From Aerococcaceae bacterium DSM 111176 (GTDB taxonomy: Bacteria; Bacillota; Bacilli; Lactobacillales; Aerococcaceae), in NCBI GenBank assembly GCA_015863215.1, contig JACBXN010000011.1, positions 1 through 49,649 of the forward strand: DNA of 49,649 bases, read 5' to 3'. The notes beneath the pieces were generated by a model, which was not told the origin of the DNA, ran no database searches, and saw only the letters and a program-made list of their open reading frames with translations. Position 1 is the first letter of the stretch. Each line of letters opens with the position of its first letter. Shown in pieces: positions 42,220 through 49,649 of the stretch. The position numbers were made by a program, and so were the translations under genes.

Positions 42220-43137
42220 CTAATATTCCGGTAACAAGATTTTTAGAGCATTGTGCATAACTTGTAATGAAATAGGTAGATTTGGCCCTGGGTCACCATC
42301 CATATTTGTCGCAATTTCTTGATCGTTGTCCATTGACTTAATATCAAACCTCGTCGCTTGAATCGATACCATATTCTCCAAATCATTCTCCGTTAAATTA
42401 TCAAAACTTAACTCTAAAGCAGCATTAATCGTTGAAAGAGGATGGTGCCCATCCACTGCAGCTAAATGGAGTAAACCATCGTTATAAGTAGCTTGATTAA
42501 ACATAAAGTCCAATCCACCCACACTATTTGTTAAAGCAATAATCATCAGGTTTGTTTTAATATCACGTTCTTCATCATCATCAATCGTTAATTTTAAGTC
42601 ATACCCTTTATTTGAGAAGAATCCTTGGATACCATCTTTAATATACGCTAAAACACCTAAACGGTTTTTATCGTCCGATTGCGTATTCATTACTCCTTCA
42701 GGGATAATTCCGATCGCGATAACGTTAATGAAATAACCATCATTGATTTTCCCAACATCTAAGGTTGATTCCTTTACTTGCCTAAAACCTTCAATTGCCT
42801 TTTGAGGATTTAAAGGAATACCAATGGCTCTTGCCAAATCATTCACTGTACCTAAAGGCATAAATGAAAAGTATGGACGCTCCTTTTCCTCAATCGACAT
42901 TAATCCTTCAATTACTTCACTGACTGTTCCATCTCCACCTAAACAAAAGACACTATCATAACCATTTTGAACACTTTCACTTGCCCATTTGGTCGCATCT
43001 TTTTCACCTTCAGTATATTTAATATCTGTTTCACACTGATGTACTTCATTTAGAATATTTGCCCACTCAGTTGCATACTCTTCGCCTTTGGCTTTACCAG
43101 CAACCGGATTGGCAATTATCAAAACTTTCTTTAACAT
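42220..43137 (-). CDS. Lipid kinase, DAGK catalytic domain (YegS/DgkB family)
   Basis: Cytoplasmic or membrane-peripheral kinase of 305 aa. The ATP-binding motif is CLGGDGTVSEVI (about residue 66), with IIANPVAGK at the N-terminus and MPLGTVNDLARA (about 95). The family phosphorylates diacylglycerol (DgkB, for lipoteichoic acid recycling) or related lipids. The sequence is nearer the YegS/BmrU group, so the substrate is uncertain. ATG behind GGAGGTGA. Single gene, divergent from trhO. Confidence 0.87.
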   Translation of the reverse strand: MLKKVLIIANPVAGKAKGEEYATEWANILNEVHQCETDIKYTEGEKDATKWASESVQNGYDSVFCLGGDGTVSEVIEGLMSIEEKERPYFSFMPLGTVNDLARAIGIPLNPQKAIEGFRQVKESTLDVGKINDGYFINVIAIGIIPEGVMNTQSDDKNRLGVLAYIKDGIQGFFSNKGYDLKLTIDDDEERDIKTNLMIIALTNSVGGLDFMFNQATYNDGLLHLAAVDGHHPLSTINAALELSFDNLTENDLENMVSIQATRFDIKSMDNDQEIATNMDGDPGPNLPISLQVMHNALKILLPEY

Positions 43138-43237
43138 CTCTTCACCTCCATGAAAATACTTTCATCTAATTTTAGCATATTTTATATAATAATCACAAAA
43201 TATTCATCAAATTAACATGATAAAGAAATACATTGAG

Positions 43238-43266
43238 TTGAGTATAACTCGATTTTTAAGTATAAT
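43238..43266 (+). promoter_or_regulatory. trhO promoter
   Basis: TTGAGT (43238-43243) is 17 bp from a perfect TATAAT (43261-43266), about 35 bases before the trhO ATG. Confidence 0.75.
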
Positions 43267-43300
43267 AGTAGCATGTTTATTATCAACAAGGAGGTAGCAC

Positions 43301-44272
43301 ATGTCTAAAGACTATCGTGTATTATTATATTATAAATATCAAGAAATTGCTGATCCCGAAGCGTTCGTTCAAGACCACTTACGTTTCACAAAATCGATTG
43401 GCTTAAAAGGTCGTGTTTTAGTAGGTTCTGAAGGTATCAATGGTACTGTTTCAGGGACAATCGAACAAACAGAAAAATATAAAGAGTATGTTCATTCGTT
43501 ACCAGGTTTTGAAGACCTATGGTTTAAAGAAGACGAAGCAGATGACTTCGCTCATAGCAAGATGTATGTTCGTGTCCGTGAAGAGATTGTTTCTCTTGAT
43601 TTAGAAGATGATATTGATCCATTAGAATTAACAGGTGAATATTTAAATCCAACTGAATTCAGAGACGCTATCTTAGACGAGGACACAATCGTTTTAGATA
43701 CTCGTAATGATTATGAGTATGATTTAGGTCACTTTAAAGGTGCCGTTCGTCCAGATATCAAAAACTTTAGAGAATTACCAGAATGGGTACTTGAAAACAA
43801 AGAGAAATTTATGGAAAAACGCGTTGTCGTTTATTGTACTGGTGGCGTTCGTTGTGAAAAATTCTCAGGCTGGATGCTTCGTGAAGGTTTCAAAGATGTA
43901 GCCCAATTAAATGGTGGTATTGACACTTACGGTAAAGACCCTGAAGTACAAGGCGATTTATGGGAAGGTCAAATGTATGTCTTCGATGAACGTATTGCAG
44001 TTCCAATTAACCGAGTTGAGCCAACAGTTGTAGGACGTGACTACTTTAACGGTGAACCATGTGAACGTTATGTGAACTGTGGTAATCCAGAATGTAATCG
44101 TCAAATTTTAGCTTCAGAAGAAAACGAAGCTAAATATGTTCGCGGATGTTCAGCTGAGTGTCGTCGTCACCCACGTAATCGTTACATTGTTGAAAATAAT
44201 ATTTCAAACGAGGAATGGGAAATTCGCTTAAATGCTATCGGTGAATCATTAAACGAAAATCGCACAGCCTAA
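43301..44272 (+). CDS. trhO: tRNA uridine-34 hydroxylase (rhodanese family)
   Basis: Enzyme of 323 aa that uses O2 to form 5-hydroxyuridine at tRNA position 34. The N-terminal acylphosphatase-like domain has [16 protein letters not shown] (about 37). The rhodanese domain (about 120-220) has [18 protein letters not shown] and the active Cys in [13 protein letters not shown] Cys-rich C-terminus ([27 protein letters not shown]) may bind zinc. It has a strong ribosome site, AAGGAGGT. The PBP gene follows 31 bases later with no terminator. Confidence 0.94.
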   Translation: MSKDYRVLLYYKYQEIADPEAFVQDHLRFTKSIGLKGRVLVGSEGINGTVSGTIEQTEKYKEYVHSLPGFEDLWFKEDEADDFAHSKMYVRVREEIVSLDLEDDIDPLELTGEYLNPTEFRDAILDEDTIVLDTRNDYEYDLGHFKGAVRPDIKNFRELPEWVLENKEKFMEKRVVVYCTGGVRCEKFSGWMLREGFKDVAQLNGGIDTYGKDPEVQGDLWEGQMYVFDERIAVPINRVEPTVVGRDYFNGEPCERYVNCGNPECNRQILASEENEAKYVRGCSAECRRHPRNRYIVENNISNEEWEIRLNAIGESLNENRTA

Positions 44273-44303
44273 ATTCTAATTTATGAAAGAAGAAGGTGAA
44301 ACA

Positions 44304-47300
44304 ATGCGCGAAGAGAAAAATCACTCCGAAGATAAATCAACCAATGATAAAAAGGCTGAAAATAATTCTTCAAAAAAGAATCCAACCGAGGATCAAAATT
44401 TAAACATTAAAAAAGAGCAATCGAAAAATCAGATTCCTTCCAGGGAAGAAATTAAACGCGAACGCGAAAAACGATTAGCTCGAATCAGACAATTAGAAGA
44501 TGATGTCGACCAAGAAATGGCTAAAAAATATCCAGACCACGCAATCTTAAATAAAAGAATTGAGTCGAAGGAATCGCCTGAGGATGACCAAATTAACACT
44601 AGTGAAAATGATGAGAATGAATCTGAATCAAACGTTGTTATCACACCTCATCCTAGCCGTCGTAAGGTCCATCAATCAAAGAATAGACAAGATGATCAAG
44701 CAGCGAATGAATCAATGAAACAAGCAACAACTAATGAAAAAGTTCAGACTGCAAAGGAAGCAGATGCCAAAACCACTCTTCCCGTTGTTCAATCAGCAGA
44801 TCAGAAGTCTACCAAGGTAAGTCCCTATTCACTTAAAGAATATGACACCACTGAAAAGGTAGACTTTAGTTTCAAAGTGCTTTTGGGTGTTCTAGGTAAA
44901 TTGCTCCTCTATATTACCGTCATTGTTTTATTAATCGTTGCCCTTGTCGGTGGTGCTGGTATTGGCTACTTCGCCTCGTTGGTGAAAGATAGCGAACCAC
45001 CCGCAGCACAGTCACTAGCCGAACAGTTAACGCGTTACGAGGAACAGAGTGTATTATATTACGGCGATGGGAATCCAATTGCAGATATCCAAACAGATGT
45101 AGTTCGTACAGAGACTAGTTTAGAAACTGTTTCACCTTATATTGTCGATGGATTAATCGCAACTGAGGATGAATATTTCTATGAACACCCTGGAATTGTA
45201 CCTAAAGCTATTTTAAGAGCTGCCCTAGAATCACTCTTTACCCAATCTGGTACTGGTGGTTCGACCTTAACGCAGCAATTAGTCAAGCAACAATTACTCT
45301 CAAATGAAGTGACGTTTGCACGTAAAGCCAATGAAATTTTATTAGCCTTACGCGTTGAAAACTTCTTTGAAAAAGATGATATATTAATGGCTTACTTAAA
45401 CGTTTCGCCCTTTGGTCGTAATAATCGTGGGGAAAATATTGCAGGTATTGAAGCCGCTGCTCGTGGAATTTTCGGTGTTAATGCCGATGAAGTAAATTTA
45501 CCTCAAGCAGCCTTTTTAGTGGGCTTACCTCAAGACCCTTATGTCTATACACCCTACTCACAAACTGGGGAAAAGTATGCCGACATGACTGCTGGTATCG
45601 AAAGAATGCATGAAGTACTCTTTAGAATGTATCGTAATCAAGACATCACTCAAGAGGAATATAACGAAGCTATTGCATATAATATTACTGGGGATTTCAT
45701 TGCAACGGAATCAATTCCTGAGGAAAGAAGTTCTTATCTTTATAACACCGTCTTTAACGGAGCCCTTGAAAAGATTATGGAAGCTCGTATTGCTGAAGAT
45801 GGGCTCACGAGAGAACAAGTTTGGGCAAATGATGAGTTATATAATGAGTATTACTTCTCAGCTGAAGAAGAGTTGAGAACTGGTGGATACCATGTTTACT
45901 CTACGATTGATAAGGAAATTTATGACCAACTTCAATCTTCAGCTCAAGCTTATGAATCTGATTTAGGTGTATACTATGATGGTATTTATGTTGACCCTGA
46001 AACAGGACAAGAAACATACTATGTCGAACGCATCCAAACAGGATTAGTTGTCATTGATAACCCTACTGGTCGTGTATTAGGTTTCGTTGCCGGTACTGAC
46101 TTTGAGAATAATCAAATTGACCATGCATTTAATATGCATCGTTCACCTGGTTCAACGATTAAACCATTAGTTGTTTATGCGCCGGCTGTTGAACATAATA
46201 TTATTAATCCTGCGACGATGATTCCGGATACTGCATTTGTTCAAACATTTGAAGACGGATCAACTTGGCAACCGACAAACTATGGTATGACAATGAGTAA
46301 TGAAAATATGTCTGCTCGTAGAGCGCTTTACCGCTCAGATAACTTACCGGCTGTTCGTATTTATGAAGAAAATCTACGTCAAGGTGTACCGATTATCGAT
46401 TACCTAGAACGTATGGGATTCGATACCATTGACTCTTATACTGAAGAAGAAACACACAATTTAGCATTTTCATTAGGTGGTGTAACTACTGGCCCAACGG
46501 TCTTTGAACAGACAAGTGCCTTTACTACATTTGCCAATAATGGTCAATATGTAGATGGCTATTACATTGAACGCATTGAAGATGCTGATGGAAATGTTGT
46601 TTTTGAACAGAATGTCGATCCCGTTACTGTCTTTTCAGAAGATTCAAACTATTTAATGGTTGATATGTTAAGAGATACAATGGATGAAGGTACAGGTCGT
46701 ACAGCGACTGAGAATATGGCTATGGGTGGTGACTGGATTGCTAAATCAGGTATCAGTGAAAATTCAAAAGATATTTGGTTCCTAGCTTCCACTCCACAAA
46801 TTACTATCGGTTCATGGATTGGGTATGATAGTCGATTTGCTGATTATACGATTAATGTCAATGACGGTTTTGGTTTAGAGAGTGTTCGTAGTCAAGTTTA
46901 CTGGGCTCGAATTGTTAATGACCTCTATGGTATCCGTCCAGAAATATTTGGTACAGACTTAGCCTTCCAACAACCTGCATCTGTTCAACAACAGAGTATC
47001 TTGGAGCAAACAGGTACACTACCTGGTAGTGTGAATTATAATGGCCGTACAATTCAATTAACTGGTCCATTAAGAGATGATTTATTTAAAGTATCTCACC
47101 CTGCCCCACCGCTGACAATAGACTTTATATTTAATGGCACGCCAGAGGAACAAGCGGCGTTTTGGAATGCACAAGTTACAAGAGTGCAAGAACAAGAAAA
47201 CCAAAGAAATAATAGTTCAAGTTCTTCATCTGGAGACACTTCAAACGAAAATGGAGATGAATCCACTGAAAATCAAGACGAAAGTAATGGTGAAGGTGAA

Positions 47301-47372
47301 GGAACAGAAGAAATTACTCCGCCAGAAGTTGTAGAAACAACACCAAGTGAAACTCCACCCACTGGTGAGTAA
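44304..47372 (+). CDS. Class A penicillin-binding protein (PBP1a type)
   Basis: Bifunctional peptidoglycan synthase of 1022 aa. A long charged cytosolic N-terminus (about 1-185) precedes one membrane helix (about 193-226). The GT51 glycosyltransferase has ATEDEYFYEHPG (catalytic Glu about 288) and GGSTLTQQLVKQ. The transpeptidase has SPGSTIK (Ser about 617), SDN (about 678) and KSG (814-816) where most family members have KTG. The C-terminal tail is Ser-rich, then Glu/Asn/Pro/Thr-rich. The start is ATG at 44304, six bases after AAGGTG; an ATG 21 bases upstream lies before it. Confidence 0.93.
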   Translation: MREEKNHSEDKSTNDKKAENNSSKKNPTEDQNLNIKKEQSKNQIPSREEIKREREKRLARIRQLEDDVDQEMAKKYPDHAILNKRIESKESPEDDQINTSENDENESESNVVITPHPSRRKVHQSKNRQDDQAANESMKQATTNEKVQTAKEADAKTTLPVVQSADQKSTKVSPYSLKEYDTTEKVDFSFKVLLGVLGKLLLYITVIVLLIVALVGGAGIGYFASLVKDSEPPAAQSLAEQLTRYEEQSVLYYGDGNPIADIQTDVVRTETSLETVSPYIVDGLIATEDEYFYEHPGIVPKAILRAALESLFTQSGTGGSTLTQQLVKQQLLSNEVTFARKANEILLALRVENFFEKDDILMAYLNVSPFGRNNRGENIAGIEAAARGIFGVNADEVNLPQAAFLVGLPQDPYVYTPYSQTGEKYADMTAGIERMHEVLFRMYRNQDITQEEYNEAIAYNITGDFIATESIPEERSSYLYNTVFNGALEKIMEARIAEDGLTREQVWANDELYNEYYFSAEEELRTGGYHVYSTIDKEIYDQLQSSAQAYESDLGVYYDGIYVDPETGQETYYVERIQTGLVVIDNPTGRVLGFVAGTDFENNQIDHAFNMHRSPGSTIKPLVVYAPAVEHNIINPATMIPDTAFVQTFEDGSTWQPTNYGMTMSNENMSARRALYRSDNLPAVRIYEENLRQGVPIIDYLERMGFDTIDSYTEEETHNLAFSLGGVTTGPTVFEQTSAFTTFANNGQYVDGYYIERIEDADGNVVFEQNVDPVTVFSEDSNYLMVDMLRDTMDEGTGRTATENMAMGGDWIAKSGISENSKDIWFLASTPQITIGSWIGYDSRFADYTINVNDGFGLESVRSQVYWARIVNDLYGIRPEIFGTDLAFQQPASVQQQSILEQTGTLPGSVNYNGRTIQLTGPLRDDLFKVSHPAPPLTIDFIFNGTPEEQAAFWNAQVTRVQEQENQRNNSSSSSSGDTSNENGDESTENQDESNGEGEGTEEITPPEVVETTPSETPPTGE

Positions 47373-47394
47373 AATATTTGCTCGAAACACAAAA

Positions 47395-47433
47395 ACGCGA
47401 TTCACTGTAATTTAAATTGAATCGTGTCTTTTA
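47395..47433 (+). terminator. PBP-gene terminator
   Basis: ACGCGATTCA pairs with TGAATCGTGT (one mismatch) across 13 bases, followed by CTTTTAAT. Confidence 0.6.
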
Positions 47434-47466
47434 ATACACAGATTTAAACCCCAATCCAACATAAAG

Positions 47467-47514
47467 AAGCAGCTTCAAATCAGATTATACATACTGATTT
47501 GAAGCTGCTTTAAT
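47467..47514. terminator. Bidirectional terminator between PBP gene and ccpA
   Basis: AAGCAGCTTCAAATCAG pairs perfectly with CTGATTTGAAGCTGCTT across ten bases. It is the strongest stem in the window and lies between convergent genes. Confidence 0.9.
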
Positions 47515-47564
47515 TATTTTAGAATATCTGAACCAGTAATAGGATCTACTTTATTCTTATTTGA

Positions 47565-48563
47565 TTATTTTGTTGATCCGCGTTCTTTAATTTTATGTGG
47601 TAATGTAATTTGACGACTTTCAATATCATCTTCATTATTCATAATTTTAGTTAATAAACGCATTGAAACTGCACCGATGTCATATAGAGGTAGTTCAATA
47701 CTTGCTAAAGCTGGTCTTGCCAGTTCAGCTAGCCTTGTATTGTGTCCGGTAACAATTTCAATATCTTCTGGTACATTGATACCACGATTAATCAATTCAT
47801 TTAAAATACCGACAGCAATTGAATCATCAAAGACTACCAATCCACCAACATCTAAATCAACAATTTCATCCACAATTCGTTCTGCTTCTCTGAAATCCAA
47901 TTCAGTCATGATCATTAAGTTCTCATCAAATGCTTTTCCTGCATTTTCATAAGCTTTTTTGAATCCAGCAACACGATGTTTGTTCTTGCTCTGGTGGCTT
48001 GTTTTGTCGACCATTGCTACTCGGTCATTGTTTTTCAGTAATTTTTCTGTGGCGTGTTGAGATGCAAGTTCATCATCAATGTTAACAACATAAGCTTCCT
48101 CTAATTCAACCACTGTTCCAGCATAAACTACTGGAGTCGAAGAACGTTCGATTTCCTTTTGGAATGCTTCGTCAATGTCAGATCCCATAATGATGATACC
48201 ATCAACTTGTTGTGCTAAAAGTGTATTAAACACCTTGATTTCTTTATCAGAATTATCATCTGAGTTAGCTAAAATAATATTGTATTTGTACATTGCCGCG
48301 ATATCATCAATCCCATTAGCCAGTAATGCAAAGAATTGATTTGTAATATTTGGAATAATTACTCCAACCGTCGTTGTCTTCTTACTAGCTAATCCACGCG
48401 CAACAGCATTTGGTCGGTAATTTAAACGATCGATTACTTCCGACACTTTCTTACGCGTACTGGGTTTAACATTAGGATTGCCGTTAACAACGCGAGATAC
48501 TGTAGCCATTGAGACGCCGGCTTCACGAGCGACATCATAAATTGTAATTGTTTGTTTTTCCAT
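47565..48563 (-). CDS. ccpA: Catabolite control protein A
   Basis: LacI/GalR-family master regulator of carbon catabolite control, 332 aa. The N-terminal HTH and hinge read TITIYDVAREAGVSMATVS and NYRPNAVARGLASKKTTTVG. A periplasmic-binding-protein-like core follows, with the CcpA-type QQVDGIIIMGSDI and FDDSIAVGIL. It binds cre sites with HPr-Ser-P as co-effector. The assignment rests on CcpA-like HTH, hinge and core; another LacI-family regulator is less likely. Start ATG 48561-48563. A cre-like site lies on its own promoter. Confidence 0.93.
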   Translation of the reverse strand: MEKQTITIYDVAREAGVSMATVSRVVNGNPNVKPSTRKKVSEVIDRLNYRPNAVARGLASKKTTTVGVIIPNITNQFFALLANGIDDIAAMYKYNIILANSDDNSDKEIKVFNTLLAQQVDGIIIMGSDIDEAFQKEIERSSTPVVYAGTVVELEEAYVVNIDDELASQHATEKLLKNNDRVAMVDKTSHQSKNKHRVAGFKKAYENAGKAFDENLMIMTELDFREAERIVDEIVDLDVGGLVVFDDSIAVGILNELINRGINVPEDIEIVTGHNTRLAELARPALASIELPLYDIGAVSMRLLTKIMNNEDDIESRQITLPHKIKERGSTK

Positions 48564-48607
48564 TTACAGTACACTCACTTTCTAATTTTATTCATACTTC
48601 TGAAAAT

Positions 48608-48645
48608 AATATAACATATTTTCATAAATTCTGCAAGCGTTTTCT
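48608..48645 (-). promoter_or_regulatory. ccpA promoter with overlapping cre-like site
   Basis: Minus-strand TTGCAG (48631-48636) is 17 bp from TATATT (48608-48613). The cre-like sequence TGCAAGCGTTTTCT (plus strand, 48632-48645) matches TGWAANCGNTNWCA in 12 of 14 positions and covers the -35. CcpA bound here would repress its own gene. Confidence 0.7.
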
Positions 48646-48653
48646 ATCTTTAT

Positions 48654-48691
48654 GAAAAGAGCACACACCCCGAAGGATGCGTGCTCTTTTC
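48654..48691. terminator. Hairpin between ccpA promoter and ISL3 element
   Basis: GAAAAGAGCAC pairs with GTGCTCTTTTC, with an inner CC/GG pair around CGAA. Both strands end T-rich. Read on the minus strand it would shield ccpA from transcription entering from the right. Confidence 0.75.
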
Positions 48692-48722
48692 ATAAAATGA
48701 ATTAAATTGGTTCTATAATTTA

Positions 48723-48756
48723 TAGTGTTGGTGAGAAATCACCAGCACTATTTTTG
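48723..48756 (+). terminator. Hairpin at the ISL3 left end
   Basis: TAGTGTTGGTG pairs with CACCAGCACTA (one mismatch) across six bases, followed by TTTTTG. Placed between the IS end and the transposase gene, it could stop outside transcription from entering the transposase. Confidence 0.65.
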
Positions 48757-48823
48757 TATACACAAATAGCCATGAATTTCCTGTATCATATAAGTGACCA
48801 AACCAAATGAAAGAGGAAAATTC

Positions 48824-49649
48824 ATGACTTACTTACATTTTAACGAAATCTTACTTGGAATAAAAGACCCAAATATCACTTTAACAGGGGCCCTTCAAAA
48901 AGAATCCTATCGCACTGTCAAACAATTTCGCCCATCTTCAAAAGATAATCTATCTGAAAAACAAGCCAATAAAGCTGTTTTATCCCTTGAAGGACACTTA
49001 GATAAGCTGCCTAAGTCCTGTGTTCACTGTGGCGTAAAGAATAATGGCAGCCAAGATATCATCCGCAATGGATCGATGAAAACAGCGATTTTAATCGGAC
49101 AATACAACTATCAAGCGGTGTATTTGAAACTCAAAAAACAACGTTATTTGTGTAAGCATTGTCTAAAAACAACAGTTGCGGAATCAACGTTAATCAACCG
49201 TCACTGCTTTATCTCAAACCCAGTAAAGTTCCTTATCGTTAAAGAGTTAGCTGAAATTCAATCGATGACGTTAATCGCTAAACATATGAACGTATCGACA
49301 CATACCGTTATTCGACAATTAAAATCGTGGGGAGATAATCTGAATCCCCATCCAACTGCTTTACCCTATCATTTATCAATCGATGAATTTAAGTCTGTTA
49401 AAGCCGTCAAGAATTCGATGTCTGCTATTATCATGGACAATTCGGCACATAAAGTCGTAGATATTCTTGAGGACAGAACGCAAGAGTATTTGAGGGCCTA
49501 TTTCTTACGCTTTCCATTGGAAGAACGACTCAAAGTAAAAACCATCACCATGGATATGTATTCACCTTACCGTGAATTTTTGCCCCGTTTATTCCCAAAT
49601 GCGATTGTGATTATTGATCGATTCCATATCGTACAACTACTGAATCGGG
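48824..49649 (+). CDS. ISL3-family transposase, N-terminal 275 residues
   Basis: The frame starts MTYLHFNEILLGIKDPNI and runs off the window edge without a stop. It is missed by closed-ORF searches. It has the ISL3 zinc-binding pair CVHCG (about 66) and CKHCLKTT (about 108), an HTH (LIAKHMNVSTHTVIRQL, about 147), and the first DDE Asp in LSIDEFKSVK (about 187). The second Asp is in IITIDRF-like VIIDRFHIVQLL near the visible end; MDMYSPYREFL also matches. The remaining part, with the catalytic Glu, is outside. Ribosome site AGAGGAAAA. Confidence 0.92.
   Translation, partial: MTYLHFNEILLGIKDPNITLTGALQKESYRTVKQFRPSSKDNLSEKQANKAVLSLEGHLDKLPKSCVHCGVKNNGSQDIIRNGSMKTAILIGQYNYQAVYLKLKKQRYLCKHCLKTTVAESTLINRHCFISNPVKFLIVKELAEIQSMTLIAKHMNVSTHTVIRQLKSWGDNLNPHPTALPYHLSIDEFKSVKAVKNSMSAIIMDNSAHKVVDILEDRTQEYLRAYFLRFPLEERLKVKTITMDMYSPYREFLPRLFPNAIVIIDRFHIVQLLNR

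Larger units (their letters stand above)
48710..49649 (+). mobile_element. Left part of an ISL3-family insertion sequence (cut by window edge)
   Basis: A transposase gene begins at 48824. About 115 bases upstream, GGTTCTATAATTTATAGTG is a plausible left inverted repeat, with the element starting near 48710. The right end is outside the window, so the repeat match and the target duplication cannot be tested. The insertion lies behind the ccpA promoter and does not disrupt a visible gene. Confidence 0.75.

Noticed and set aside
45610-45876. Second reading frame inside the PBP gene as a hidden overlapping gene
   Set aside because: Out-of-frame translation is Lys/Leu-rich without a ribosome site; it follows from the A-rich codon use of the PBP gene.
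1-49649. Phage, toxin-antitoxin, restriction or other defence genes
   Set aside because: All intact genes match housekeeping families or known conserved hypotheticals; no integrase, att site, restriction, nuclease-sensor or toxin-antitoxin pair was seen, and no tRNA or rRNA gene is present.

Overview
The window is a stretch of conserved chromosome from a low-GC Gram-positive bacterium of the order Lactobacillales. A family such as Aerococcaceae or Carnobacteriaceae would fit, but no marker in the window decides it. The evidence is A+T-rich DNA, AGGAGG-type ribosome sites, GpsB, CcpA, a 7TM-HD c-di-AMP phosphodiesterase, UPF0154, DUF896 and DUF3013 proteins, T-box leaders and a type-B RNase P RNA. 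Both ends lie in insertion sequences of different families, an IS3 right end at the left and an ISL3 left end at the right. What lies between is almost entirely housekeeping.

Layout. 1-127 is the end of an IS3 element; it abuts a non-coding array of about ten 41-bp tandem repeats (about 128-570). 673-2739 holds a FrnE/DsbA-like oxidoreductase, a UPF0154 protein, and a DUF896 gene divergent from lexA with an SOS box between them. 2830-7090 (minus) is lapA-like/recJ/apt plus rnz. 7331-13725 (minus) is a T-box-controlled glyQ-glyS-obgE-acyltransferase unit. 13733-19600 (minus) is the classic phoH-yqfF-ybeY-dgkA-era-recO block. 19688-21535 carries an MscS channel, rpsU and a Fur-family (Zur-like) regulator. 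21593-24157 (plus) has ppsR and an ACT-domain/UPF0210 pair. 24243-28640 (minus) has nfo and a T-box-controlled hisS-aspS operon. 28769-32261 holds a secreted SH3/amidase gene facing a lone CapD-type sugar dehydratase. 32475-38057 (minus) is DUF3013-prmA-rsmE-deoC-relA-dtd. 38279-40203 (plus) is gpsB-rnpB-ypsC. 40264-43137 has an RNase HI-like gene, a TPR gene, a DUF2187 gene and a lipid kinase. 43301-47372 (plus) has trhO and a class A penicillin-binding protein. 47565-48563 (minus) is ccpA with a cre-like site over its own promoter.

The genes form three themes. The first is translation and RNA maturation: glyQS, hisS-aspS, dtd, era, ybeY, obgE, rnpB, rnz, prmA, rsmE, ypsC, trhO and rpsU. The second is envelope growth: PBP1a-type, gpsB, amidase, OatA-like, dgkA and capD. 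The third is repair and nucleotide or stress signalling: lexA, recJ, recO, nfo, relA, pgpH and ccpA. I found no clear previously undescribed system. The items most worth a second look are the 41-bp repeat array cut by an IS, an amidase gene whose strong ribosome site has no canonical start codon after it, a hairpin-rich leader of the lone capD, and a His T-box whose acceptor-pairing base is unexpected.
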